64,000 nucleotides of DNA from Onchidella celtica (GCA_963931925.1 OZ007573.1:35687307-35751306); one strand, 5' to 3'; shown: positions 45,586-57,465, counted from the first letter of the stretch. Notes: a model not told the origin generated them from the sequence alone. Numbers and translations are program-made.

Positions 45586-45593
45586 CTCAGAGC
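45586..45593. repeat. P-element target-site duplication, right copy
   Basis: CTCAGAGC, identical to 42008-42015. Confidence 0.93.
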
Positions 45594-45649
45594 CAATGGT
45601 TTCCATACCTCCATGAATCACAAGATTATCCTTTACGACGCAGACGTCC

Positions 45650-45712
45650 CAAGGATTCGAACTGGAGCATGATTGAGTCGGAATTAGCTTTCCAATACTC
45701 TAAACGACAGGC
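45650..45712 (-). mobile_element. tRNA-like SINE head
   Basis: On the minus strand an A-box-like TTTAGAGTATTGGAAAGC is followed by B box CCAGTTCGAATCC (45665-45653). The match to a full tRNA cloverleaf is weak. Confidence 0.4.
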
Positions 45713-45729
45713 ATGATGAAGAATTGTAA

Positions 45730-48700
45730 ATTATATCTTGCTGGCCGGTGCAAGTTTTAGCATAATCGTTTTACTGTCAACTTCAGCGGAAAACAAACCC
45801 GCTGGTTGACTTTCAATTCTTTAGCCCTTGGCCAACCTGCCGAGTTGTGGTACTTGACTTGTGTGTACAGAGACCATAAAACGATGGGGTAGCGCCTATT
45901 GTCCCCCTTGAGCGCCACTCCATTTGATGGGGGCTACCCGCTGTGTTTCGCACTCTTTTCAAGTGGGCATAGTCCCATTATAAAGCCGGCTTAAGCATCT
46001 TGTTCCCGGTGTTAACCTCACAGGTGGAAGAACATCGAACACTCAATCAAAGGTCGATAAATTTGAGTCGCCGTTTGACGCATCTTGTTGACGACGCATG
46101 ATGACGCAATGCCGATTCTATATGGATGAACTGCATTGTGTGTGAAGTACCCTTGGAACCTGCCAATGCTTGTTTCATGAACTGCGTATGGACATACCTG
46201 CATGTGATTAGTCTCAGCTATAATATCAAACAGTTCCCCCACACTGTGTCACACGCACACTTAAGTTCTATTCAGTCGAGGTTTTACGGCTCATCAGATA
46301 ATGACGCCATATTTGCACTTTTCATGATTCACTGATGTCGTAATGAAGGATGGATTAGGTGTTTTTGTTGTTGTTTTTTAATGTACTTAACAGAAAACGA
46401 ATAATTGAAGAATGTATCTCACGAGATAAAATAACTTTACGGATCCGTCAAAAGTGGTATGAATGGGCAAAATGTTGACGGAATATTGAACTTTTACTAA
46501 ACAGTTCAATTTTCTTTAAACGTGCCTTTGATTTGCTTAAAGAAATCATACTGCACGCAATATATGAGACGATATTCAAAATCACAGCTGAAGAACTTAG
46601 TCCTGTATTGTGCTTAGATCACAAAAGGTTAAGTTTGAGACACCAATAAAAAATATGCTTTCGGAACACTGTATGACTCTGTCAGCTCCAAAATTTAATG
46701 TGCCAAGGTGCTTCATTCCAGTAAATAATAGTCCAATAGTTTTGTGCTTTGCAGAAAAGACAGTGTTTTTGCTGATCCTTATGCACAACTGTACATTTTG
46801 TTTGGGAGTCTAAGTGGACTTGGACATGATGCAAAACCAACGTCTTTAATTTAAAGACGTGTTTCGGTTTACATCACGCAGCGTTACATCAAAACTCCAG
46901 ATTTCTGATTTACCATTACTGCCTAATTTCTGTCAGGTGTTCTGAAAACTTTTCCTCGTTGTCGCTCAGAGACAGATGCTCCATTCTTTAGATCCCATTG
47001 TTGTATCTTCCACCCCACCCCTTCTCATCCACAATAGCAATTCATTGAATAAAAGACAACAAATAACGCACCGCACACGCCCAATCTCCCACTGCCAGCA
47101 CAGCGGTCTAGATTGAGCATTACGGCCTTGCCGAGAGCGACTGTCCATCTCAATGGGTGCCCAGAGACCGTCCTCTAATGGGCATCCCCGTATGCCACTA
47201 TGCCAGGGCACCCGCAGAGCAACACTGTGGCCAAACTGGTTTGAGTTTTACTGAAATGGATGACTCCAACACATGGTGTCAAACACCATCAATTGGTTAT
47301 TACGTCAATCTTGATCCAGAGAGATAACGGGCGGGGGAAATGGATGGACGCCCTTATGCTGAACCATTAATGGAGAGAACATTATGTCTGCATTTGTACG
47401 CTGTCTGGATGGATCATCATTCGGTACAAATGTCGAAAAAAAGAAAATGAGTTATGATTTCAGTAAAAACAGGACAGAATGGTATTATACTCCCCGGATG
47501 AACCCTGCATTCAGAATTCTCCATACCTCTCCGAAAATAGCATTAAAAATTGAGAAAATAAATCTCTAATAAAATCACCGTTTCCAATGTGTCCGTGCAA
47601 TTGCTCCTTTCACTTCAATGTTCGGTATCTGTGCGCTTACGAATAAAGCTATTTATATTAGTATTCTTGTTAGTCGCAGAGATATCTATCTGTTTGTCTA
47701 TATACTTGAGGACTTGGGGGCAAAAATGAACACGTTTTCTCAGAGACTGCAGCTCTCACAGATTTCATAATTGGCATGAACATTATAACACAATTACTTG
47801 AAGTTGAACATGACACTCTTGAAACTTACGAGAGCGCTGACTTCAGAAAATGTATTATTTTCGTTACTTCACCCGAGCCCTGGGGCGTCGAATCATAGTT
47901 TTTAATCGCCATGAGCTATCATGCTATGCAATAAAACGGAAGGAAACGTCGGAAACCTATGAATGAGATGCTTTTGACTTGTGTGCATGCATGTGCGTGT
48001 GTGTGTGTGCGCACACTCGTATGTGTTAATGTAAATTTAATGTTTAATTACCATGCTTTCGTTATATGAAATAATGCGAACCAAGTTCCCCAGGCAAATA
48101 TAATTTTGCAGACCCAGAACGTTCTGGGCTGTTCTAATTGAAGTTGGGTTAGCATCAACCAAGCCGATGTTATTATGTCACCAGACACTATTATGATATC
48201 TGGAAATAAAACCTCTAATGCGTTTGTGCTGCTCTCTTTTACAGGTTATAAATACGCCACGTATCAGTTCCTTCGTACGAAAAAAAAAATAGAGAGGGGG
48301 GGGGGGGGGGAGGGGGGGCACTGATCGAAAGAAAAAAAAAGATGACCTTTCAAAAACAAAATACAACTTGCTCATTTCATTTCCCATACTTTTTCTCATT
48401 CGTGCTCGGGATCCTATAAAATACAGCTGGGCTGAGATCACAAAGAGGCACAAAAGGTAAAGTACAGGGAAGAAAAAGTCGCATCAGGAGGAAACACACC
48501 ATCGGCTAACCACTGTAGAAGAAAGAATTACTACCGTCGTATTCATCCTTGAGCCTCAGAATCTTTTTATTTACTCTGTTTTTCAGAAACCACGCCAGCA
48601 ATGTCTCGCATCTTCCTTCGTGTGTTTTACATCTTAATGAATCCAACGAGGCCGGTCCGCGTTCTCTTGAGTAGTCGCCTGAAGGGATGATGGTGTTTTT

Positions 48701-51300
48701 ACTTCTCGCTCTGGGCTTCAAGCCTTGTTCTCGCAGTGTGCGGGAGACTTCCTTATCTAGGTTAAAAACAAGGAAAGAACTGAGGATAGTTTTCTTTCTT
48801 TTGTTTCTATATAGTATGAGTACTTCAAGCGTTGGGTCAGGATACTCCTAATATAAAATAGACAAACCTGCTTTATTGACATGCAGTGAAAAAGGAGGTG
48901 AGTACCCCTTCGTCGGACTTAAGAGGTATGCTTTCTCCAGCAATAACCAGGTCATCGCTCGCGTGCCGCAGCGCTCAAAGATGCACTTCACAAAAGGGAA
49001 ACGGGAATAAAGGTTAGGAATACACTGATAATGGGAACAATAAACACAAAGACACGAACAAAAAAAGGATGTATCCGTTTGAAATGAGATGAAAATGTAA
49101 ACGCTAATTAGGTGGGCTTACATGAGTGCGGAAGGTAACGGGGAGAGGAAAGGGGCTCATAGATGTAGAGGAAACGGTAGACTAGTGCTCACGGCGAATA
49201 GTACAAAGATTATGCTCGATGTTTGCAAACGCCTTGAAGTGTTGAAAATTCCTTCTGGGATGAAAGGACCCTTTTTATATTGGTACTGTGAGAAACACAC
49301 CGAGACTAAATGACAAAAAATTTACAGGATTCCTCTGGGATTAAAAGATAAAATTTACACTAGTACTGAGTGGTGATGAAATGCCAATACTTCTCACCCA
49401 TTGTTTCCTAAGAGCGTTTGTTGCTGTTCTTGGTGGCGGTGGTGTTGTTGTTGCTGTCTTCCAAACAGGCGCATCAGCCACAGAACCCTTTCTTATTCTC
49501 GATTTCCGTAGCACCCCATCTGCCCCGAGATCACATTGTCATACTTATAATGCAGTTGTCATATCGATATATATACGTTCTCTGTAGTTCCACAGATTTT
49601 AATTACAGTTGCAAAAGCGAAGCTCAGTATGAACCAATCTCCCTCCTTCTGAACATAACAATTAAAAACCCCTCTTTTAAGTCCGCCTATCTTCCTATCC
49701 ACCATCCCACCCCCCCCCCTTTCTTTTCAGTACCGCAAGTAATTCTTTCTTGCCTTTATTGACAAACAGGGTGGGCTGGGACAGGAGAAGAAAGCTCTCA
49801 GCGGACCTCTCCGGTCCTTGTACATGTATTAATACTATTATGAACATAGTAAAATATTGCAGGATCTGTTGAGAAAGCGCTGTCAGAAAGGTTAACCTTG
49901 TCGCTATGGGAGTGCAAGCAAGCACACATTCTTTTTCTTTTCTCTGTGACCGAAACAACGTAGGGTGAAATAAACTCAGAGACACCATGAAAGAAAGACT
50001 GAAAAGAGAAAAAAACACACACACATACACACAGAGGGGCGAGAGAGTGAATGAACAGGGATGATACGCGTCTGAATGCTGGGAAAATTGCATTTCGAAC
50101 TTGAACTTCCAAATTCCGATTGGTCTTTGATAACTTTCTGAAATTTACTACCAATACCCACTGGCTGACTTTCTCAGAATTTATGCGCCCAGGAACTACC
50201 AGTTGAGTTATCTCGGCTATTTCCAATACAAATATTGATTTCCCTTCCGCCAACTTTTTGATTATCTTGTCGTTCCGATGGAACAAGCTCGTATCTCAGA
50301 GGAATTGATGACCCAAGTTGGGCGACTTTCACAGTGGAGTAACGCTACTGCTCATTTTTCCAGCTCCCCGAAGAAGACTAGACCAGCAGACAGTCATTAA
50401 TGTCTCCCGGCCGTTAGAAGGAGGTTTTATACGATACATATCAAGGGAATAATATCTACTGGCTGGTAGAGTTACCGCCCCCTTCTTTTCAGTGAGATCA
50501 TTTCGAGATATCAGTGGCGTGGCAATTGGCAGGCGATGGGGGCTCAGGTTAGTCTTGTGATTTTTTGTTGTTGTTGTTGTTTTTGGAGTATGGGAGAGGG
50601 GAGAGGGGAGAGGGGTCCTCATTTTTGTGTGCAACAGTAAAAAAAAACGAAGATAAGTGAGCGTCTTTGGATCTTGGGGTGTGAGTGGTCTTGTCCAAAG
50701 CATCCCCTCCGCCATTTTTACGGGGAAAATGACGTATGAAAGACTTTCTCTATAGCGGTGGAGAACAAGTATACAGAAGCAAAGAGCGTTTGACTTTTTC
50801 AGACGTCATTGTCCGTAAAAAATAGCGGAGCGGATGCTGTGGATAAGACCAATTACTGTTTGATTGCAGCCGTCATTATTGTTGTTGCTGTTTTTGTTAC
50901 TGTCATTCAAAATGGTTCCACTGCGCCCTTTTCTCCATTTCTAGTGCGCTGTCGACCTTCGCTACGCCCCTGTTCGATATCGCATTGCTTTACTCGGAAA
51001 TGACAAGTCATATCTCAAGCAGAATAACTTCTGTAAATGAAAACTTAAAAAACGCATCTCTTCCACTGTGGAAATGAATGTCTACGTGTTACTCTCTACA
51101 TCCATAAAATTGGCAATAAAGACATTACAGCGTTAGGTTCATACGCATTGCCACAGATGATCAAAAAGCTTCATAGTTTGAAGTGAGTGTCTTAGAGAAC
51201 ATGCCCAGTACAAGCAACACTACAGTGCTCTTAACTGCGGCTCGGGCAATAAACAGATAAAATCAAGAATGATATGTCTGCTAATAAAAAATCTTTGCTT
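45730..51300. other. Non-coding stretch
   Basis: No gene was recognised. It holds a strong hairpin (46828-46875), a GT run at about 47995-48012, G-runs at about 48296-48317, a C-run at about 49711-49720, and a GTT run at about 50568-50582. Other parts look unique and AT-rich. Confidence 0.45.
46828..46875. repeat. Long hairpin with perfect 21-bp palindromic core
   Basis: ACGTCTTTAATTTAAAGACGT at 46840-46860 is palindromic apart from its centre base. Outside it GATGCAAAACC pairs with GGTTTACATC, extending the stem to roughly 20 bp per arm with small bulges. It could be a small foldback element or a structured transcript signal. Confidence 0.7.
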
Positions 51301-51307
51301 ACTTTAA

Positions 51308-51491
51308 CCCTCAAATGTCCAGTGTTAACTATCACGTTCCATTATCTAAAACGCATCACCTCTGGCATTCAATGCTTTATATTTGAAAAAAAAAAACATG
51401 GTGAAATGATCAACTGAAAGACTGAAAGTTTTATATCGTTCCAAAATTATAAACAGGCACAAAAAAAAACTGCCATGTCAAACAATTAGGG
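51308..51491. mobile_element. Possible piggyBac-like MITE, degenerate
   Basis: TTAA (51304-51307) followed by CCCTCAAATGTCCAGTG. About 180 bp further on TTAGGG is followed by TTGT, a mutated TTAA. The left end is similar to 31752. The arms match poorly, so this is tentative. Confidence 0.3.
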
Positions 51492-52518
51492 TTGTCGTGC
51501 ATGGTGTAAGTCTGTAAACTTTAACGCTTTCGAAGTGTTTCATTCTAACAAAAACAGTCCGAAGTTAATGTGCATGGGACAGAAAACAGTATACTCATTG
51601 ATTTTTGTGTACAATCAATTTGTTTGTTTCGGGGTTACACCTTCGATTGATCATATTTTTCCTGATAATTTTTTTAGGTGTTTTGCATTCAATTTTGACC
51701 ATTCTACAGAAGGTTTTGATTCAGGAAAACATTGTACGCAAGGCGGGATGTTAACTTGTAGACAGCAATTTAAAGAGCTTTCTTCGTTGGAACATCATTT
51801 TCAGCCGTGTACAACAGCTACAATAAACTAATCTATCATTATTCCTAACAGAAAGGGCGAGAACATGAAATTTTGCAGATGAGGCAGCAATTATGGAAGT
51901 CTGAAAACAATACCAAAACAAAATGCAAAAACGAAGACCCGCAATTTACAACTGTTTACAGCTTTGGCTGATTAAACACTCTCGTTAATTATTTACGACA
52001 AAGTGCCAAGAAATGAGCTCTGGAAATGACAAGAAAAGACTTTAGCTGATTATTGGCAATTAAATGCGACGTTAATTGATAAGGTGATTAATCTTACTTA
52101 AGCCGCTTTACGAAGCCATCACAGTCGATGAAACACAAGACAGAATAATTACGAAAGAAATTACCAATGAACGGAGATGTGAACTGTTTCTAAGATGTGA
52201 ATTAGGCGACACTTGGGAAAGAATTATTACGTCATTAAACAGAATAAGGAGTCAAGCGCAGTTTCTTCTCTAATGCCGTAATGGTCTCTTTTCCTTTCTC
52301 TCCCTCTCTCTCTCTCTATCCAGTAGGGTAACCCTAAATGTCCCAGAAGAAAGAAAGGAGAAGTTTATAACACGTTTAAAATACATTTAAACTGCAATGT
52401 CAGCAACATGATATTTTCCTACATGCGAACACAGAGTCATGTTCATATAAATGACTTGCGTGACCTTGTGAGGTACGGCTTTTGGTTGAAAATGTCATAT
52501 TTTAGTGACTTAATACAG

Positions 52519-52520
52519 TT

Positions 52521-52568
<48 letters not shown>

Positions 52569-52580
52569 TCGTTCTCTCTA
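52519..52580. repeat. (CT)n microsatellite
   Basis: A CT-dinucleotide run with a few TT and CG interruptions. Confidence 0.92.
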
Positions 52581-52687
52581 CCTCGCATATCAAATTAAAT
52601 GTTCAATTACCTCTGTATGCATTGTGAGGGCACTCTAACTGGTACATATATCTTGAGTTTAAACTCACTATGTACATTCATATTCAT

Positions 52688-53233
52688 ATGTTACTTTTCG
52701 TTGTTGTTTCTGTTTTTATTGTTGTTATCGCCAGCGCTTCTTTCTTCGATGATGCTTCTGTTATGGATTGTCATGTTCTTAATTCCCTCAGTTCTCCCCT
52801 GTGGGCATACCCGACAGACGTTTATGTGGATGAACTTGACACGTCTTCAAACCAAATGGCCTATCAAAAACCGACAGTATTTACATCCTTCACTTCTTAT
52901 ACACTTGAAAGAATAAGAAACAGAAAAAGGCAATCAAAAGACATGAAAGACACATTTTTTGTCTGTAAGAATGAAGAAAAGGAGGAAGAGGACCTTCAGG
53001 ATCTTATTTACAAACATTTAGAAAAGGAAACAAGCTGGAAAGAAAGAAAGATTTGGGACTTTATAGCAAAAGACAGAAATGTTTTTCTTTCATGTGAAAA
53101 AAAAAAAAAAAAAGCCTCACACAAATTCGCGCCTGAAGAAATACTGAGTATGTTACCAGTAACTTCTAATAGTCCACTCTTTGTTCATAAAGACAACCTT
53201 ATCATATCTCTCAAACTTTATTCACAAAATTAG
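52688..53233 (+). CDS. Hypothetical secreted-type open frame
   Basis: An open frame of 181 codons from the ATG at 52688; an in-frame ATG at 52670 adds six residues. The second start is preferred because it gives a classic signal-peptide profile, MLLFVVVSVFIVVIASASFF. The mature part is hydrophilic and charged, with a basic cluster RIRNRKR near residue 72 that looks like a prohormone cleavage site, a Glu-rich patch EEKEEED, and a lysine run encoded by an A-run at about 53098-53114 that could be prone to slippage. No known family was recognised and no splice sites or polyadenylation signal were seen. It may be a single exon of a secreted peptide precursor or a chance frame. Confidence 0.25.
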   Translation: MLLFVVVSVFIVVIASASFFDDASVMDCHVLNSLSSPLWAYPTDVYVDELDTSSNQMAYQKPTVFTSFTSYTLERIRNRKRQSKDMKDTFFVCKNEEKEEEDLQDLIYKHLEKETSWKERKIWDFIAKDRNVFLSCEKKKKKASHKFAPEEILSMLPVTSNSPLFVHKDNLIISLKLYSQN

Positions 53234-53543
53234 CCGACAACGCAGCAGTGTCTGGGAGGGGGGGGGGGGTGAGTTTGAGTTTGGAGAGAGCACATCGACA
53301 CGATAACGGTCATAATTATTGTACTAAGAAAAAACAAGACGAGACACACACAGACTGGAGACATTTCAGGTCAAGCGAAATCATGAATGACGCACGAGTG
53401 ACAAATTACTTTTACAAAAGGTCGCAGTGTCTCTCATTATCGTCAATGGAATTAGTTGTTCTACGCTTACAAATCCCACAGCTCTTCAACTTGGGAAGGA
53501 TTCTAATATTCTTATGTGGGCTTCCATCAGCTTCTCAATATTA

Positions 53544-53839
53544 GCCTAGGCGTACACCAGCAGGCTTTGACTTGCCGACTAGTTTGATGGTGATGCCACT
53601 GACTCTCAGTATGATCCAACTGGCAGGAAAGTGCAAGAGATCTCATTGAAACTCGGCGTCGTGACGTCACCATCCAATTAGTTGGATAATGAAATAATAA
53701 TAATACATTACATTTGTACGGCGCATTTCCATTAACAATGCTCAATGCGCCTTACATGACTCTCTCTTCCTCTCTCACTCTCTCCGCCTTCCTCTTTCTC
53801 TCTCATGGATCATCCAAATCGACTTATGCGCACCTAGGC
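53544..53839. mobile_element. Palindromic MITE (family A) with TTA duplications
   Basis: TTA (53541-53543) precedes GCCTAGGCGTACACC, and CCTAGGC precedes TTA (53840-53842). The ends are inverted (GCCTAGG/CCTAGGC), and the left half carries the family core TGACGTCACCATCCAATTAGTTGG. Three-base TTA duplications with palindromic non-coding DNA fit a PIF/Harbinger-type MITE. The element is interrupted at about 53693-53810 by a hairpin-bearing repeat and a CT-rich tract. Confidence 0.65.
53693..53805. repeat. Hairpin repeat and CT tract nested in the MITE
   Basis: ATAATAATAATAC is followed by GGCGCATT...AATGCGCC, 8-bp arms around a loop of about 16 bases, then a CTCTCT-rich tract. The GGCGCATT hairpin type with an ATA-rich lead is a commonly dispersed motif in invertebrate genomes, as far as I recall. 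Confidence 0.5.
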
Positions 53840-53949
53840 TTAAGATACATGATTGTATAAATGAGGCGTTTTAATATGAAATATACAATCTTGTTTATTA
53901 TAGACATCTACATGTATGAAAACTATTATATTAAGGGGTGAAACAGACT

Positions 53950-55092
53950 AAAGTTGGGTGTACGCGCCAGACTGGTGACTTCGAATTTCTAACACAGAGA
54001 AGCCAGTTTGTGGATATAAACAACACATTTTCCAAATTACTCACAACAAACACAGGAGCGCCACAAGGCTGCGTGCTGTCACCTGCCTTGTATACATTGT
54101 ATACAAATGATTTCACTGTGACACACAACAACGTTTACCTTCTTAAATTTGCCGACGACTCTGCTATTTTAGGCCTTTTACCTAACTCTGGCCACGAATA
54201 TTCTAACATTGTACAATCCTTTCATTGTTGGTGTAATAACAACTATCTTCTACTGAATGTTAAGAAAACAAAAGAGCTTGTTTTTGACTTTAGGAAAAAT
54301 AACAACGATCCTGTTTGCCCTCTTACTATCAACAATGAAGAGGTTGAAATTGTCACAGAGGCCAAATATCTTGGCATTACTATTGATTCATTGCTTAACT
54401 GGCATGCGCATGTCACATATGTATACAAGAAAGCCAACCAGCGCATGTATTTCCTCAGAAAGCTCCGCTTTTTAAAAGTTAGCAAAAGCATTCTGAAAAT
54501 ATTTTACACCATGGCTATTCAGAGCGTTTTGATGTATGGAGTTGTCTGTTGGGGAGGAAACATCTTACAAAAAGATAAAAATAAGATCAATAATTTAATT
54601 AAAAAAGCATCCAAAATTAATATCTGTGATCTGCCATATTTTGATGAGCTGTACACTGGTACTTGTATTAAAAAAGCTAATATTATTATAAATGACCCCC
54701 CAACATCCCCTGAACAAGGAATATATAAGATCTGTAAGAAGTTTAAGGCTGTTGTCAAAGAAAACTAAAACTGAGCGCTACTTTAAATCGTTTATTCCAT
54801 CATCAACTAGGATGTTACAATAATGTCGTCATCTTGATCGTAATCTGTGCACAGTTGAATTATGTCCTGCGTGTCAGGTCAATGTGTTTTAGTTAGGGAA
54901 GCATATTGTGTGCACTGTTAATTTTGTTAATTTAGTTAATTTATCAGTGTGTGTGTATATATGTGTGTGTGCGCGCTATGTATCATACTTTCTGCTTCTG
55001 TAACTGTATTGTTATGTATTCAATGATCAAAACAAATTTCCTTGTACAAGGACGAATAAAATTTATCTTATCTTATCTTATCTTATCTTATC
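53950..55092 (+). mobile_element. 5'-truncated Rex1/CR1-like LINE
   Basis: The segment has the C-terminal half of a reverse transcriptase, then about 320 bp of 3' UTR ending with TTGTACAAGGACGAATAAA and a run of TTATC pentamers (about 55064-55092). A short tandem-repeat tail instead of poly-A, together with the TGAPQGCVLSP motif, is typical of Rex1 and related CR1-group LINEs. The 5' portion (endonuclease and N-terminal RT) is missing, as expected from incomplete reverse transcription. Confidence 0.85.
53959..54768 (+). pseudogene. Partial LINE reverse transcriptase
   Basis: The frame is open to 54768. Recognisable are FLTQRSQFVDI, TGAPQGCVLSPALYTLYTND (RT motif), the catalytic FADD in LLKFADDSAILG, the NVKKTKELVFDFRK block, YLGITIDSLLNWHAHV, and LMYGVVCWGGN. 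No internal stop was seen, but upstream RT motifs and the endonuclease are absent, so it cannot be autonomous. The methionine at 53938 is probably flanking sequence rather than a true start. Confidence 0.85.
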
Positions 55093-55332
55093 GCTGCCCA
55101 TAAATTTTGGTTAAACTATCGCTATAGGCTCTGCCCACGCCAAATTGGTCTGTTCCATCCCTAATGCAACTTGCCCGGTTTCGCTTTCTGTTTCGTTTTA
55201 TTGGATCTTAAGTCACTTTCAGAACATTAACGTTTATGTATCACCGACGAAGTTTTGGACCCCTATGAGGCTGCGGACGAGAAAGGCCTTTCAAAACATA
55301 GCCAGAAATGAGATGAGTAGGAACCCTTCCCC

Positions 55333-55403
55333 GAGCGAGATTCAACTTGGAACTTCTCTTACCCGGGAGTCTAGCGCTCTAACTACTGCGTCACTCAACC
55401 GGC
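55333..55403 (-). mobile_element. tRNA-like SINE head
   Basis: Minus strand: A-box region GCAGTAGTTAGAGCGC (55389-55374) followed by a B-box-like CCAAGTTGAATCTC (55350-55337). The TTC of the T-loop is altered, so this is not a working tRNA. Confidence 0.45.
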
Positions 55404-55419
55404 TTGGCTGAATCAAGGC

Positions 55420-56630
55420 ACCCTGTGGCTTACCACTGATAAGATATTATCATTCCTCTCGAGGACGCGAATCTCTTCCTTTCTCAGAAGTAAAGACCAC
55501 AAAATTGCTTTCCACTTATTTGCCATTGATAAAGTCAAGTTTGCAAGAGATAAAACCAAGAGGTACATGGTTTTGAAGATTCACAATGAGAAACGGATGT
55601 TATGCATTTCCGAAAATACGGTTTAGCAGCAACAAAAGCAACATGGGAACAAGCGCCAACTTCCTGTAAACAGCCAGAATTTTGATGTAATTTAATGTAA
55701 AACGGCGGGTTTTAGCCTTATAAAGCCTGTTTTCCCTTACATTCATATCTCATGGCTCTCCACCCCCTCCCCCCCCAAACACACACACACACACACCAAC
55801 CCCCCAAGAACTCTGAAAGAACACGCCTATGTGTGGTTCTACACATTACTGCGATTCTTGGCGTTGTTCCTACGATAAACACGCTCACCAACTGAAGGTC
55901 TGGATAGTACTAAGACTTAGTATGCATATATGAGACAGTGCACAGGCCTAGGTGTTTCTCTGCCTTAACCATCACCACCACCCCCCCCCCCCCCGGCCCC
56001 GAAATCTTTACATTCCCCACCCACCCGACGGAGGAAGTTTCAAGAATCACTGATCACTGATAGCAAAATAACCATTTACTGTACTTAATCATCTGTTGGT
56101 CTTTGAAACGTAACAAGTGCTCTTTCTACTCAAAGGTTAGTTATTCAAGTACTAACAACAGCTTAACATCAAACAGGCAAGGCCAGACAGACAACCCTGC
56201 GAAATCCTAGCACTATATTGAAAGCAGAACTGACAGTAGATCAAAGGGACTTAAAAAGTAGACTTCGCAGAGCAGGGGTTCCGAAAATGGGATAAAGGGG
56301 TCCAAATTTCGCCCATCCAGAGGATAAATGTGCTGATTCTGGATTTGTACATATTTTTTAACTTTTTCTCAGAATTAAAATTCAAAACAAAAAAAATTAG
56401 GAAAAATCTCCAAAATTTTTTGGTTGAAATGCAATGAACAAAAGTCTCAATAATCGATGTGTTCTCAATGACTGACCATGTCTAGTTCCAGAAAACTGCT
56501 GTCTGTTCATCGTTGTTTGTTCATACACAAGTGAAATAACAGGGTTATGTGCTATTGTTATTGTTATTGAAATTAAAATGATAAGGTTAAAAACAGTCTC
56601 TAAAAAAATTGGACTGTGTCGGCCGCTCGT
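55420..56630. other. Non-coding stretch
   Basis: No gene was recognised. It contains C-runs at about 55767-55775 and 55980-55994 and a (CA)n run at about 55781-55796. Confidence 0.45.
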
Positions 56631-56633
56631 TAA

Positions 56634-56882
56634 GGTACAAGTGTAAAGTCAAATTACTGAGGTACAAGTGTAAAGTCAAATTACTGAGGTACAAGTGTAA
56701 AGTCAAATCGTTGAGGTACAAGTGTAAAGTCAAATTACTGAGGTACAAGTGTAAAGTCAAATCATTGAGGTACAAGTGTAAAGTCAAATTACTGAGGTAC
56801 AAGTGTAAAGTCAAATTACTAAGAAGGTACAAGTGTAAAGTCAAATTACTGAGGTACAAGTGTAAAGTCAAATTACTGAGGA
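56634..56882. repeat. 27-bp minisatellite, 9 copies
   Basis: ACAAGTGTAAAGTCAAATTACTGAGGT repeats nine times with period 27. Two units have CGTT or CATT in place of TACT, and one unit boundary carries an extra three bases. Because all spacings are multiples of three, frames on both strands remain open; this is not evidence of coding. Confidence 0.93.
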
Positions 56883-57319
56883 AAACAGGGTATAATTGTA
56901 CTTTCGGAAAGTAGCCTGGGGTATGCGAGACGAAGAAGGTTGGGAATCCTCGAGACAGAGGTACAGGCAACATTTTGTGGTCGCCCATGCAGATCTAAGG
57001 CGAGCAAGATAGATATTATGTAAATACAGTACAGAGATAGTGTGTTCACTAAAATGTTAATATTTACTACTGCAGTCTTACAGGAGTGATTCTCTGGTTA
57101 TAACACAATTTTATGTTGACTCTAGGTCAATATTCTTTATGTTAAGTGAGTGATCTGTCTAGGGGTAACTTTCCCACGCCCCCATGTCACTCATCGCTGT
57201 AAAAGGCTGAGATTTCAAACACATTATACGTTAAGCGGATTTTGTAGAGTAGGTGGTGATACAGGACTGGTGGCCATAGATCCACGATGCGATATACACA
57301 AGACATAAATACACACACA

Positions 57320-57370
57320 CACACCGACAGAGATTTTTTTAGGTTTTAGGTTTAGGTTTAGATCCCTGTT
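57320..57370. repeat. (CA)n and TTTAGG short repeats
   Basis: Upstream (CA)n at about 57311-57324, then AGGTTTTAGGTTTAGGTTTAG, a short hexamer-like TTTAGG run of about three units. It is too short to call interstitial telomeric DNA. Confidence 0.5.
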
Positions 57371-57465
57371 CAGCATCAACTAGTTTCACCATGTTGCAGA
57401 CAAATCGATACAAAGCATCATTTGTCTGTTGGATTCCCTCCCTCCCCCCCCCCCCTTTTTCTCTT

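Noticed and set aside
56587-56988. Minus-strand frame with LTLHLYLSN repeats
   Set aside because: Product of the 27-bp minisatellite whose unit length is a multiple of three.
57340-57362. Interstitial telomere repeat (TTTAGG)
   Set aside because: Only about three imperfect units; too short to distinguish from chance T/A/G-rich sequence.
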